NCBI RefSeq assembly: GCF_002803075.1
Contig: NZ_NNBK01000014.1
Coordinates: 124,001-188,000, forward strand
Direction: 5' to 3'
Source: Streptomyces sp. CB01373
GTDB lineage: Bacteria > Actinomycetota > Actinomycetes > Streptomycetales > Streptomycetaceae
DNA: 64,000 bases
Shown here: positions 17,385 through 25,728 of the stretch, in pieces
How positions within the stretch are numbered: position 1 is the first letter of the stretch
Layout: each line of letters opens with the position of its first letter
The notes under the pieces: generated by a model
Told to the model about the DNA's origin: nothing
Database searches by the model: none
The model's input: the letters and a program-made list of their open reading frames with translations, nothing else
Program-made: the position numbers and the translations under genes

Positions 17385-19025
17385 TCACGGGCGCTTCTCG
17401 GAGGCACCGCTCCCCCGGTCGGCACCCGGCCTGCCGGCACCTCGGCGACGCGGACCACCCCGTCCTGAAGTGCGCGTACCCGGACGGCCCGGCGACCTGG
17501 CGGGACCCGGGCACGCTCGGTCCGTCCGTGAGGTCGCGGGGCGCGACCCGGCCGGAACGGGCCCCTCCACGCGCGTCGGACGACCACGGCCGGACACGGG
17601 GTCCGGCACCCCCGAGGCAGCGCCGCCCCCGGTTCCGCTCGCCCCCTGCGGCCCCACGGCATCCTCGCTGACCGCGGTGGCCACGGCGTCCCCGGTGGCC
17701 ATGGTGTCCTCGGCGTCCCCAGGGGGCGCGGTGACCGCGGTGATCGCAGTTACCGTGTCGGCCCTGGCGGCCGGTTCGCCCTGGTGGGCCTCGACCCCGG
17801 CCGCTGCCGCCCCGGCCACTTCCGCGACGGCGCCGGCGTCCGCCGCTGTCGACCCCGCCCGTCCCCGGCGCTCCGCCCGCAGGCAGCGCCGGACCGACTC
17901 GGGGTCCAGGCCCTCGTTGCAGGCCTGGTGCAGCAGACGGGCGAAGAGGTAGTCGGGGTCCGCGCCCAGCGCCATGGCCAGTGCCTCGCGGGCCTCCAAC
18001 TGGTCCCCGGCCGACCAGGCCACCCAGCCCGCGAGGGTCAGGGGGGCCGCCGCGTGCTCTCCGTACGGACCGACACAACGTCGGGCGAGCGACCGCCACA
18101 GCCGCAGCGCCGGACCGGCCTCGTCCCCCTCCATCCACTCCGCCGCGCGGTCCCGCGTCGTACGGTCCTGGAGGCCCAGGATCAGCGACGCCGCTTCCTC
18201 GTGATCGAGCAGTTGGTCGTCGTGGAGGTCCGCGCGGGCGGCACCGGGCACGAAGGGCGCCTCGGCGAACCGGGTCATGACGCGCTCGGCGAGCCGCAGG
18301 GTCTCCTCGGCCACCGCCACACGCTCCGCCTCGTCGAGAATCCTGGGCACCAGGGACAGTCCCGCGGTGTCCAGGGCGATCTCCTGTTCCAGGGCCGCGG
18401 CGGTCTCCCAGGGCAGCAGCCTGGCCCGCAGTTCCCTCAGGCTGCCCCTGACCTGAACGCCCGCGTACGCCGCCGCGGCGGCCAGCACGGAGGTTCCGGG
18501 CAGCCCCATGGGCAGTCCGTCGTCGGGGCAGCAGCCGTCGGTCGGGCAGCAGTACGACCAGAAGCGCCCGCCGGAGATGCACAGTGCCTCGATCACGGGA
18601 ACGTCGAGGTGACCGCATTCCGTACGCAGCTTCTGGGCCAGCGGCTCCAGCCGCCGTACGACGTCCCGGCCCGACTCGCCCGCCGCCGGCTCCTGGCAGA
18701 GGAAGGCAACCATCTGCCCGGGCTTGGCGCCTCTCCGCTCGCTGCCCGTGATCAAACCGTGGGCCAGCTGGCGGGCCGCGAAGGGCCAGTCGTCACTGCT
18801 GGCCGGAATGCCGACCCGGGCGCGGCCGCCGAACCGGCCGCGCCCGCCCCGGTCGTTCAGCGCGACCAGGACGACGCTGTCCTCGGGCCGGTACCCAAGC
18901 AGATAGGGCAGGGCGTCCGCGAGCTCGGCGGGGGTGCGGAGGGTGACCTGGTGCACGGCGTCGGATCCGTCGTACGCGATGTCCCCGTTTTCGAAGGGTC
19001 CGGCCGTTTCGCTGTGATTCGTCAT
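17385..19025 (-). CDS. DUF4192 domain protein
   Basis: A 546-residue conserved actinobacterial protein of unknown function. The DUF4192 domain covers about residues 20-370, opening with VTLRTPAELADALPYLLGYR followed by EDSVVLVAL; a cysteine-rich SYCCPTDGCCPDDG lies near residue 160. From about 385 the protein becomes a low-complexity Ala/Gly/Thr/Pro-rich tail. ATG 19025 is the only sensible start. It is the last intact core gene before the island. Confidence 0.82.
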   Translation of the reverse strand: MTNHSETAGPFENGDIAYDGSDAVHQVTLRTPAELADALPYLLGYRPEDSVVLVALNDRGGRGRFGGRARVGIPASSDDWPFAARQLAHGLITGSERRGAKPGQMVAFLCQEPAAGESGRDVVRRLEPLAQKLRTECGHLDVPVIEALCISGGRFWSYCCPTDGCCPDDGLPMGLPGTSVLAAAAAYAGVQVRGSLRELRARLLPWETAAALEQEIALDTAGLSLVPRILDEAERVAVAEETLRLAERVMTRFAEAPFVPGAARADLHDDQLLDHEEAASLILGLQDRTTRDRAAEWMEGDEAGPALRLWRSLARRCVGPYGEHAAAPLTLAGWVAWSAGDQLEAREALAMALGADPDYLFARLLHQACNEGLDPESVRRCLRAERRGRAGSTAADAGAVAEVAGAAAAGVEAHQGEPAARADTVTAITAVTAPPGDAEDTMATGDAVATAVSEDAVGPQGASGTGGGAASGVPDPVSGRGRPTRVEGPVPAGSRPATSRTDRACPGPARSPGRPGTRTSGRGGPRRRGAGRPGADRGSGASEKRP

Positions 19026-19170
19026 GTGCCGACGATCTCGCGGAATGCAAAAGTCCGCTTGGGCCTGTGGACAACTCTGGACGAGGACACGTCAGTCGCA
19101 GCCCGCGTGCCCGCTTCGACGCGCCTGCCCCGGCTCCGGGCTTTCCCGGTTGTCAGTGCCGTCCTGTCGT

Positions 19171-19508
19171 ATGGAACCCACGGAGCACACGAGCAACACA
19201 GACCTCCGGAAGGCGGCCGACGCGGTCCTCGCCCGTCCGGTCGGCGACGGCACGGGCACGGCCCGACTGCGCGAGGACCAGTGGAAGGCGATCGAGGCCC
19301 TCGTCGCCGACCGGCGCCGGGCCCTGGTGGTGCAGCGCACCGGCTGGGCAGGTCCGCGGTCTACTTCGTGGCCACCTCCCTGCTCCGGGCGCGCGGAAGC
19401 GGCCCCACCGTGATCGTCTCCCCGCTGCTCGCCCTCATGCGCAACCAGGTCGAGGCCGCGGCCCGGGCCGGCATCCACGCCCGGACGATCAGCTCGGCGA
19501 ACACCGAG
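19171..19508 (+). pseudogene. N-terminal remnant of a recQ-type helicase
   Basis: From ATG 19171 the translation (DLRKAADAVLARPVGDGTG, TARLREDQWKAIEALVADRR, ALVVQRTGW) aligns with residues 1 to about 50 of the intact helicase at 51968-54127. A one-base deletion inside Walker A (TGWGKS in the intact gene) shifts the frame near 19345; homology then continues in another frame (SAVYFVATSLLRARGSGP, LLALMRNQVEAAARAG) to about residue 105, where it stops abruptly. The matching C-terminal end lies on the same strand at 54262-54453, so this is the left half of a gene split by the island. Confidence 0.85.
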
Positions 19509-19521
19509 GCGAGGGGGCGGT

Positions 19522-19806
19522 CGACGTCCTGTCGCTGGCCACAGGGGCTCACGACGCGCCCGGAGAGTTCATAGATCCGCCTCTGGGGCGATCGTCGCGC
19601 CGGGCGCTTGGCGGCGGCTTTCAACTCCTTGATCTCGGCGGGCGTGAAGATGGGAGGAAGATCGATGACGACGGGCTCGCCATTGACCGGGTCTCCGTCG
19701 CGGTCCCGCTTCACGCCTTGATGCGCGTCTCGGCACTGCTCATCGCCCACCTTCCGCGAATCGGGCGCGCTGGACCGATATGCCCAGAGCACCCCATTCA
19801 CGCACG
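19522..19806 (-). pseudogene. Probable large serine recombinase fragment
   Basis: The minus strand reads RDAHQGVKRDRDGDPVNGEP, VVIDLPPIFTPAEIKELKAA and RRIYELSGRVVSPCGQR. This pattern (short linker, VVIDLPP, then LSG-x-V-x-C-G) resembles the region before the zinc ribbon of large serine recombinases. The catalytic N-terminal domain and the rest of the ribbon are absent, and the frame runs directly into sequence antisense to the helicase remnant. It lies exactly at the left junction of the island. The family assignment rests on remembered patterns. Confidence 0.45.
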
Positions 19807-19837
19807 GCAAGGTGTACCCAGTTATTGGAGCTGACGC

Positions 19838-21022
19838 TCAGTTATGATCCGCTCCGAGGCGCAGGATGCGGAAAAACCTCCGGATGTCGTCGACGAGCAG
19901 GTCCGGCTCTTCCAGGGCGGGGAAATGGCCGCCGCGTTCGTGGTCCGTCCACTGGACGATGTTGTTCGTCTCCTGCGCGATGTGCTTGAGGAGGACGAAG
20001 TTGTCGTGGGGGAAGTGGGCGACGGCGGTCGGTGCCGTGGAGGGTTCGGGCGGGGTGCCCCAGTAGTCCGCGTGCGCGCGCTCGTAGTAGATGCGCGCGG
20101 AGGAGCCAGCGGTGGCGGTCAGCCAATACAGCATGACGTTGGTGAGCAGGAGGTCACGGTTCACAGTGTGTTCGGCCCACTCGTGGAACTTTTCCGCGAC
20201 CCAGGCGAGTTGGCCGACCGGCGAGTCGGTCAGGCCGTACGCCAGGGTCTGCGGACGGGTGGACTGGATGTCCGCGTAGCCCTGCCGGTCGCGTACCCAC
20301 TCCTGGAAGCGGGCCCAGGACCGGCGGGTGTTCTCGGCCTCCTGCGGTGAGAGTCCGGAGAGGTCGCCGGGGTCGTGCGCCATGTAGCCGTTGGGCAGAA
20401 GGTTCAGGTGGACGCCGATCACCTCGGGGCGCGTACGGCCGAGTTCGCGGGAGATCGCGGCGCCCCAGTCCCCGCCCTGCACCCCGTAGCGCTCGTGGCC
20501 GAGCCGGCGCATGAGTTCGGCGAAGGCCGCGGTCACCCTGCGCGGTTCCCAGCCGCGCTCGCTCGTGGGACCCGACAGGCCGAAGCCCGGAATGCTCGGC
20601 AGCACCAGGTGGAAGGCGTCGGCGGGATCCCCGCCGTATCGCGCCGGATCGGTGAGGGGTCCGGCGACGTGGGTGAATTCGACCAGGGAGCCGGGCCAGC
20701 CGTGGGTCATCAGCAGGGGCGTGGCATCGGGTTCGGGAGAGCGGATGTACGCGAAGTGGACGCGGGCGCCGTCGATCCGGGTGGTGTACTGCGGCCACTC
20801 GTTGAGCCGGGCCTCGGCGGCACGCCAGTCGTAGTCGTGCCGCCAGTACCGGGCGAGCTCTTGGAGATGCGCGAGTGGCACCCCGTAATCCCAGCCCGCG
20901 CCCGGCAGTTCGTCGGGCCAGCGGGTGTGGTCCAGGCGTCGGCGCAGGTCGTCCAGATCGGCTTCCGCGATGTCCAGGCGGAACGGCTCGACGCGCTGGC
21001 TCGGGGGAGGCATGTCGCTCAT
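19838..21022 (-). CDS. Epoxide hydrolase (EHN-type alpha/beta hydrolase)
   Basis: A 394-residue microsomal-type epoxide hydrolase. An N-terminal EHN domain (VEPFRLDIAEADLDDLRRRL) precedes the alpha/beta fold: HGWPGS oxyanion motif, the nucleophile Asp in GVQGGDWGAA, lid tyrosines, and the base His in RGGHFPALEEP. It should open an epoxide to a diol or, in biosynthesis, direct a cyclisation. ATG 21022 overlaps the preceding thioesterase by 4 bases. It is the last gene of the left-going biosynthetic operon and lies immediately inside the island's left edge. Two P450s in the cluster could supply an epoxide substrate. Confidence 0.88.
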   Translation of the reverse strand: MSDMPPPSQRVEPFRLDIAEADLDDLRRRLDHTRWPDELPGAGWDYGVPLAHLQELARYWRHDYDWRAAEARLNEWPQYTTRIDGARVHFAYIRSPEPDATPLLMTHGWPGSLVEFTHVAGPLTDPARYGGDPADAFHLVLPSIPGFGLSGPTSERGWEPRRVTAAFAELMRRLGHERYGVQGGDWGAAISRELGRTRPEVIGVHLNLLPNGYMAHDPGDLSGLSPQEAENTRRSWARFQEWVRDRQGYADIQSTRPQTLAYGLTDSPVGQLAWVAEKFHEWAEHTVNRDLLLTNVMLYWLTATAGSSARIYYERAHADYWGTPPEPSTAPTAVAHFPHDNFVLLKHIAQETNNIVQWTDHERGGHFPALEEPDLLVDDIRRFFRILRLGADHN

Positions 21023-21801
21023 CCGGGCATGATTCCAGGCACCGACGTCAGCGGTCGAACGCAGGTCCGTACGAGGCCGGCGATGGCCGCCCAGTGGTCC
21101 AGGAGGTAAAAGTGGCCACCCGGCAGAAGCTCCAGGCGGAACGGGCCGGTTGTATGGCGGGACCAGGCCCGGACGTCGTCGAGCGGCGCGACGGGGTCCC
21201 CATCGCCTCCCAGCGCGATCAGGGAACAGCCCAGCGGACCACAGCCCGGCCGAGGGCGGTAGGTCTCGCTCGCCCGGTAGTCGCTGCGGATCACCGGCAG
21301 CAGGAGCGAGCGCATCTCGGGGTCGTCGAGCAGTTCCTTCGTGGTGCCGCCGAGCCAGGAGATCTGCTCGGCCAGCGCCGCGTCGTCGAGGAGGTACGAA
21401 GTGGTCGGCCGAACACGGTCGGGGGCGGGGCGGCCCGAGGCGAGCAGCGCCGCCGGACCCCGCTCGCCGAGCCGCTGAGCGACCTCGTAGGCGAGGATGG
21501 CGCCCATACTGTGGCCGAAGAAGATCCGCGGCACGCCGGCGTCGGCGTTGCCGAGCGCCTCGGCGGTGCGGTTGGCCAGCTCGTGCAGATCGGTGATGGC
21601 CGGCTCGTCGTGCCGTTCCTGTCGGCCCGGGTACTGCACCGCGACGGTCAGGGTGTCGTCGCCGAGCTCGGCGGCGAGGGGCCGGTACCAGCTCGCGGCG
21701 CCACCGGAGTGCGGGAAGCACACCAACTCGGGCGTGCCGCCGTCGGCCTGGGCAGGCCCCCCGATGCGCTTGAGCCAGGGGGACGGGACAGTCATGCTCA
21801 C
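21019..21801 (-). CDS. Type II (editing) thioesterase
   Basis: A 260-residue stand-alone thioesterase that removes wrong or stalled acyl groups from carrier domains. The family pattern is complete: LVCFPHSGGAASWYRPLA, nucleophile Ser in FFGHSMGA and His in LLPGGHFYLLD. GTG 21801 has GAGGG five bases upstream; ATG 21795 is an alternative. It overlaps the epoxide hydrolase start by 4 bases and sits 10 bases after the ferredoxin gene, so it belongs to the same operon. Its presence supports a working NRPS/PKS. Confidence 0.93.
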   Translation of the reverse strand: MSMTVPSPWLKRIGGPAQADGGTPELVCFPHSGGAASWYRPLAAELGDDTLTVAVQYPGRQERHDEPAITDLHELANRTAEALGNADAGVPRIFFGHSMGAILAYEVAQRLGERGPAALLASGRPAPDRVRPTTSYLLDDAALAEQISWLGGTTKELLDDPEMRSLLLPVIRSDYRASETYRPRPGCGPLGCSLIALGGDGDPVAPLDDVRAWSRHTTGPFRLELLPGGHFYLLDHWAAIAGLVRTCVRPLTSVPGIMPG

Positions 21802-21810
21802 GATTCCCTC

Positions 21811-22134
21811 TCAGGCCAGGGTCTGCTGGGGCTGCGCGGCGACCAGGGCGTGGTCGTGCTCGATCAGACCCAGCTTCGAGGCGCCGCCGGGCGATCCGAG
21901 CTCGGTGAAGAACTCCGCGTTGGCCTGAATGTAGACCTGCCACTTCGCGGGGACGTCGTCCTCGTAGAAGATGGCCTCCACGGGGCACACCGGCTCGCAG
22001 GCGCCGCAGTCGACGCATTCGTCGGGCTGGATGTAGAGGGCGCGCTCGCCCTCGTAGATGCAGTCGACGGGGCACTCTTCGAGACAGGCCTTGTCCTTGA
22101 CGTCGACGCAGGGCTGCGCAATCACATACGACAT
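21811..22134 (-). CDS. 7Fe ferredoxin (3Fe-4S / 4Fe-4S)
   Basis: A 107-residue FdxA-type ferredoxin. The first cluster ligands are in CVDVKDKACLEECPVDC and the second in CVDCGACEPVCP. A C-terminal extension of about 45 residues is usual for the type. Cytoplasmic electron carrier. In this cluster it can serve the two P450s (no ferredoxin reductase is encoded nearby) or accept electrons from the KorAB pair at 43.5-46.4 kb, which needs such a partner. Start ATG 22134 (MSYVIAQPC). Confidence 0.93.
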   Translation of the reverse strand: MSYVIAQPCVDVKDKACLEECPVDCIYEGERALYIQPDECVDCGACEPVCPVEAIFYEDDVPAKWQVYIQANAEFFTELGSPGGASKLGLIEHDHALVAAQPQQTLA

Positions 22135-22190
22135 GGGGGGTTGCTTCTCCCGTTCAGTGGTGGCGAGTCGGACCGGGTCGGGTGACGGTG

Positions 22191-22670
22191 TCAGACGTAG
22201 TCGATACGGAGGCCCGGTCGCCGGTCGGCCAGCGGCATATAGCAGTACGACGCCCGGGCCGCCGAGACCAGGGGCGTCCCGCGATCGCCGGCCAGCACCA
22301 CCGTGTGGCAGGCGGCGAGGACCTCGGCGCCCGTGACACGGTGCTGGGCGCAGTCCGCGTACAACTGCCCGGCCGCCACCGTCGCCTCCGGCGTGGGTTC
22401 GGCGGCCTCGACGCCGGGGCCGCCGAGGAACCGGCGGATCGTCGCCCCGGCGCCAGGCGGGTGCCGTTCGTCGCACTCCTCGTCCCAGCAGGTACGCATG
22501 GCGCAGGCGACGCCGAAGCTGAACGCGGGCACGACCAGGCGGATGTCACCGGTCAGAGCCGCGTCTCGCAGGACGGATCCGCGTGGGGTGTGTCCCAGGG
22601 CGATGCGGTACAGGGAGTACGCGTCGACCACGGCGGTCTCCAAGCGCGCCAAGAGTTCGTCCTGGCTCAC
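22191..22670 (-). CDS. Unknown protein, possibly PIN-like
   Basis: A 159-residue protein I do not recognise. GTG 22670 has an AAGGAG site 7 bases upstream. Some features recall a PIN/VapC fold: AVVDAYSLYRIAL near the start with an early Asp, RLVVPAFSFGVACAMR, and EVLAACHTVVLAGDRGTPLV near the end. It has five cysteines. Key later acidic residues of PIN nucleases are not clear, so nuclease activity should not be assumed. It is second or third in the left-going biosynthetic operon, between a tiny peptide gene and the ferredoxin. Confidence 0.55.
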   Translation of the reverse strand: MSQDELLARLETAVVDAYSLYRIALGHTPRGSVLRDAALTGDIRLVVPAFSFGVACAMRTCWDEECDERHPPGAGATIRRFLGGPGVEAAEPTPEATVAAGQLYADCAQHRVTGAEVLAACHTVVLAGDRGTPLVSAARASYCYMPLADRRPGLRIDYV

Positions 22671-22720
22671 GATGGAATCTCCTTGGTGTGAGGTTCAGCG
22701 TGGTGTGGGTCCGCTGCGTG

Positions 22721-22903
22721 TCACAGTCCGAGCGAGATGGGGTCGGTGAAGGGGCAACTCTCTCCGCCCGGGCTGTGGTCCCAGGTGTGGTGGCGGCACG
22801 GCATCGAGCGTGCCTCGGAGCGCTCGAAGATTTCCATGGGGGCCATGGGAGTACGCGCGGGCGTGGCGGCGTAGTCGCCGGACGGCTGCTCGTCCTGACT
22901 CAT
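22721..22903 (-). CDS. Small unknown protein of 60 residues
   Basis: ATG 22903 opens a 60-residue frame ending in TGA just before the PIN-like gene. The N-terminus MSQDEQPSGDY echoes the MSQDELL start of the next protein. The C-terminal third has SMPCRHHTWDHSPGGESCPF, a Cys/His-rich stretch that could bind metal or be a modified core. GAGG lies about 10 bases upstream. No family is recognised. Position and base composition fit an operon member, but it could be spurious. Confidence 0.5.
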   Translation of the reverse strand: MSQDEQPSGDYAATPARTPMAPMEIFERSEARSMPCRHHTWDHSPGGESCPFTDPISLGL

Positions 22904-23019
22904 CTCGGATGACCTCGGCTTCCAGTCGGTGTGGTGGGATGATCGCCCCATGGGCGAATGAGATGTGACGGCGTCGGCGTACCGCGCCGGCGGCCGGAAT
23001 GCGGCACGGCGATGGCGCG

Positions 23020-24069
23020 TCAGGCCGCGGCCCGGTCCCGGAGCGGCCTGCGGCGCAACGCGGGGGTCGCGAGGGCTGGCGGCGGCCAGGAGGCGAGCGG
23101 GGCGTAGAGGTCGGTTCCCGGCGGGACGATCTCGTCGATCCGGTCGAGGGCCGCGTCGTCGAGGGTGAGCGAAGCACCCTTGAGGGCGCTGTCGAGGTGG
23201 TCCATGGTGCGCGGGCCGGTGATTGCGGAGGTGACGGCGGGGTGCGCGGTGACGAAGGCCAGGGCGAGTTCGGGCAGCGTGCAACCGATGTCGCCGGCGA
23301 GGTCGATCAACTGTTCCAAGGCGTCGAACTTCGCCGTGTTCTGGGCCAGCGCCGGGTCGAAACGCGCGGGCACGACCGCGGGGCGGCCCTGGGTGAGGTC
23401 GATGGCGTCGCCCTTGCGGTACTTGCCGGACAGGAACCCGAAGGCGAGCGGGCTCCAGGTCAGCACGCCCATCCGGTGGCGCTGACAGGCGGGCAGTACA
23501 TCGGCCTCGATGCCACGGGCGAGCAGCGAGTACGGAGGCTGCTCGGTGCGGAAGCGCATCAGGCCACGACGCTCGGCCACATGGTGTGAGTCGACGATGT
23601 CCGCCACGGGGAAGGACGAACACCCGAAGGCGCGGATCTTTCCCTGGTGGACGAGGTCGGTGAGGACCCCGAGGGTTTCCTCCACATCGGTGGAGTAGTC
23701 GGGGCGGTGTACCTGGTAGAGGTCGATCCAGTCGGTCTGCAGCCGACGGAGGCTGTCCTCCACCGCCTGGGTGATCCAGCGTCGTGAATTGCCGCTGCGA
23801 TTGCGGCCCTCACCCATCTGGAAGTGCACCTTCGTGGCGAGCACCACGTCGTCGCGGCGTCCCTTGAGTGCCTTTCCCACGATGATTTCTGATTCGCCCG
23901 CCGCGTACATGTCCGCGGTGTCGACGAAGTTGATTCCCTGGTCGAGGGCCGTGTGGACGATGCGAATACAGGATTCGTGGTCGGAATTCGCGACGTAGCC
24001 GAAATTCATGGTGCCGAGGCAGTACGCGCTCACTTCCATGCCGGTCCCGCCGAGCGTGCGGTAACGCAT
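23020..24069 (-). CDS. Aldo/keto reductase
   Basis: A 349-residue NADPH-dependent oxidoreductase. The TIM-barrel family markers are present: GTMNFGY near the start, catalytic Asp and Tyr in DTADMYAAGESE, Lys in LATKVHF, His in LYQVHRPDY, and the C-terminal cofactor segment TSAITGPRTMDHLDSAL. AAGGAG lies 8 bases before ATG 24069; an ATG two codons earlier sits too close to it. It heads the left-going operon and is divergent from the NRPS operon. A role in reducing a ketone of the product is plausible. Confidence 0.92.
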   Translation of the reverse strand: MRYRTLGGTGMEVSAYCLGTMNFGYVANSDHESCIRIVHTALDQGINFVDTADMYAAGESEIIVGKALKGRRDDVVLATKVHFQMGEGRNRSGNSRRWITQAVEDSLRRLQTDWIDLYQVHRPDYSTDVEETLGVLTDLVHQGKIRAFGCSSFPVADIVDSHHVAERRGLMRFRTEQPPYSLLARGIEADVLPACQRHRMGVLTWSPLAFGFLSGKYRKGDAIDLTQGRPAVVPARFDPALAQNTAKFDALEQLIDLAGDIGCTLPELALAFVTAHPAVTSAITGPRTMDHLDSALKGASLTLDDAALDRIDEIVPPGTDLYAPLASWPPPALATPALRRRPLRDRAAA

Positions 24070-24323
24070 GGGCATGCTCCTTGCAAGGTCGACTTGCCGA
24101 AATGGTTCGGGGTTTCTCTGGATACGAACGTGCAGCCCGCGGGTTGTGCGGCGACATCCGGGGAAGTGGGGTGTGCGAGCTGGATCGGGAGCTTACGTGG
24201 GTACGCGACCGGGTTCAGCACATGGCCGGTGCCCCGGAACCAGAATGGCAAGTTGCGTAAGTAGTCGAGGCATGGCTCGTCGCCGCTTGCCCGGTGCGGG
24301 CGGCCAGGGGATACGGTCCAGCC
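24070..24323. promoter_or_regulatory. Divergent promoter region of the two biosynthetic operons
   Basis: A relatively AT-rich gap between the aldo/keto reductase and first P450 genes, holding both operon promoters. Two copies of a GGCAAGT motif are present: on the minus strand at 24092-24098 (TTCGGCAAGTC) and on the plus strand at 24247-24260 (GGCAAGTTGCGTAA). The same motif recurs before korA and before the IS701-like gene, suggesting a cluster-wide regulator site. Confidence 0.5.
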
Positions 24324-25718
24324 ATGTCGGTCGCGGGCGGCAAACCGCTCGATTCTCGCGACTCGCCCCCGCTCCTTTTCGAATTCGCGGGCGGCGTGCT
24401 TTCTCCGTCCGACGCCCGGGCCGGCCTGTGCCGTCCGCCCTCCGTACCGCGATGCTTCCGTGAAAGGAGTCGGGCCATCTCCAGGCACGAAACTCGTTCC
24501 TCCGGCTGCCCAGTCGATGCGGCATCAGCCGACCTCATCGACCCCACCCTCTACAGCAGCGGAGACGCCTACGAGATCTGGCGCCGGTTGCGTCAGGAAG
24601 ACGGTCTCAGCTGGCACCAGGTGGACGACGAGCGCGGCTTCTGGTCCGTGGTGAAGTACGCCGACACCGATCTGGTGCTGCGCGACTCCACCACGTTCAC
24701 CTCCGAGCGGGGCACCCTGCTCGACCTCCTCGGCACCGACGACCCTGCCGGCGGCCAGCAGTTGGCCGTCACGGACCCGCCCCGGCACACCGAACGGCAG
24801 GCCCGGCTGAAGAAGGCCCTCGCCGTGAAGGCGGTGGACCGCCAGCGGGAGACGATCCGGGGGAAGGTCGTCGACCTTCTCGAACCGCTCGGCTCGGGCC
24901 AGGCGTTCGACTTCGGCACGGCCATGCTGGCGCTGCCGATGTCGGTCACCGGCACGATGATGGGGCTGCCGGAGGCGGACTGGGCCTGGCTGAGCAGGTT
25001 GACCACTGTGTGCATCGCCGCCGACGACCCGGAGTTCCAGGACCCGGGCGGCAAGGAGGCGACGCTGCAGGCGGCGCACCGCGAGCTGTTCGGCTACTTC
25101 CAGGACCTCATGCGCCACCGGCGCGACAACCTCGGTGACGACCTGCTCAGTGTGCTGATCTCCACCCGTTTTGAGGGCCGGCACATGTCCGCGAGCGAGA
25201 TCGTCGCGAACTGCTACAGCCTGCTGCTGGGCGCCAATGTCACCACCCCGCACGCCCCCACCTTCTTCCTCGCCGAGTTCACCGGCACCGACGTGATGGC
25301 GGACTGGGCGGCCCACCCCGACGTCAACGGGACGGCCTACGAGGAGGCACTGCGCTGGGCCTCACCGGTCAATCACGTCCTGCGCTACGCCACCCGGGAC
25401 ACGGTCGTGCGCGGTACGCGCATCGCCGCCGGTGACGCCGTCGTCGCCTGGCTCGGCTCCGCCAACCGCGACGAGGAGGTGTTCGAGAACAGCGAGACCT
25501 TCGACATCCGGCGCAAGCCCAACAAACACCTCGCATTCGGCATCGGCCCGCACTACTGCGTCGGGCACAGCGTCGCCCGCATCACCGTCAGCGTCCTGTT
25601 CGAGGAACTCTTCGCCCGCTACGAGGACTTCGAGCCGGCTGGCAAGCCCGAGCGGCTCATCTCCAACTTCGCGTCCGGCTACAAGCACGTGCCCATCACC
25701 GCGCGCCGGCGCTCCTGA
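24324..25718 (+). CDS. Cytochrome P450, likely acting on a carrier-bound substrate
   Basis: Haem monooxygenase with the cysteine loop FGIGPHYCVGHS (Cys412 from the start used) and the ExxR helix in EEALRW. The I-helix reads LLLGANVTTPH: the usual acidic residue before the conserved Thr is replaced by Val. I associate this pattern with P450s that hydroxylate amino acids held on PCP domains, but could not check it. The start is uncertain: ATG 24324 adds about 50 atypical residues, while a strong GAAAGGAG (24464-24471) stands 7 bases before an in-frame ATC. It is first in the NRPS operon, 10 bases before the C-PCP gene. Confidence 0.88.
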   Translation: MSVAGGKPLDSRDSPPLLFEFAGGVLSPSDARAGLCRPPSVPRCFRERSRAISRHETRSSGCPVDAASADLIDPTLYSSGDAYEIWRRLRQEDGLSWHQVDDERGFWSVVKYADTDLVLRDSTTFTSERGTLLDLLGTDDPAGGQQLAVTDPPRHTERQARLKKALAVKAVDRQRETIRGKVVDLLEPLGSGQAFDFGTAMLALPMSVTGTMMGLPEADWAWLSRLTTVCIAADDPEFQDPGGKEATLQAAHRELFGYFQDLMRHRRDNLGDDLLSVLISTRFEGRHMSASEIVANCYSLLLGANVTTPHAPTFFLAEFTGTDVMADWAAHPDVNGTAYEEALRWASPVNHVLRYATRDTVVRGTRIAAGDAVVAWLGSANRDEEVFENSETFDIRRKPNKHLAFGIGPHYCVGHSVARITVSVLFEELFARYEDFEPAGKPERLISNFASGYKHVPITARRRS

Positions 25719-25728
25719 GGGGGATCCG

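Noticed and set aside
19509-19837. tRNA attachment site at the island's left edge
   Set aside because: No tRNA-like cloverleaf or CCA-proximal sequence is visible; the interrupted gene is a helicase.
22135-22476. Longer 221-residue version of the ferredoxin
   Set aside because: The extra N-terminal part is read through the PIN-like gene in another frame and has no ferredoxin similarity.
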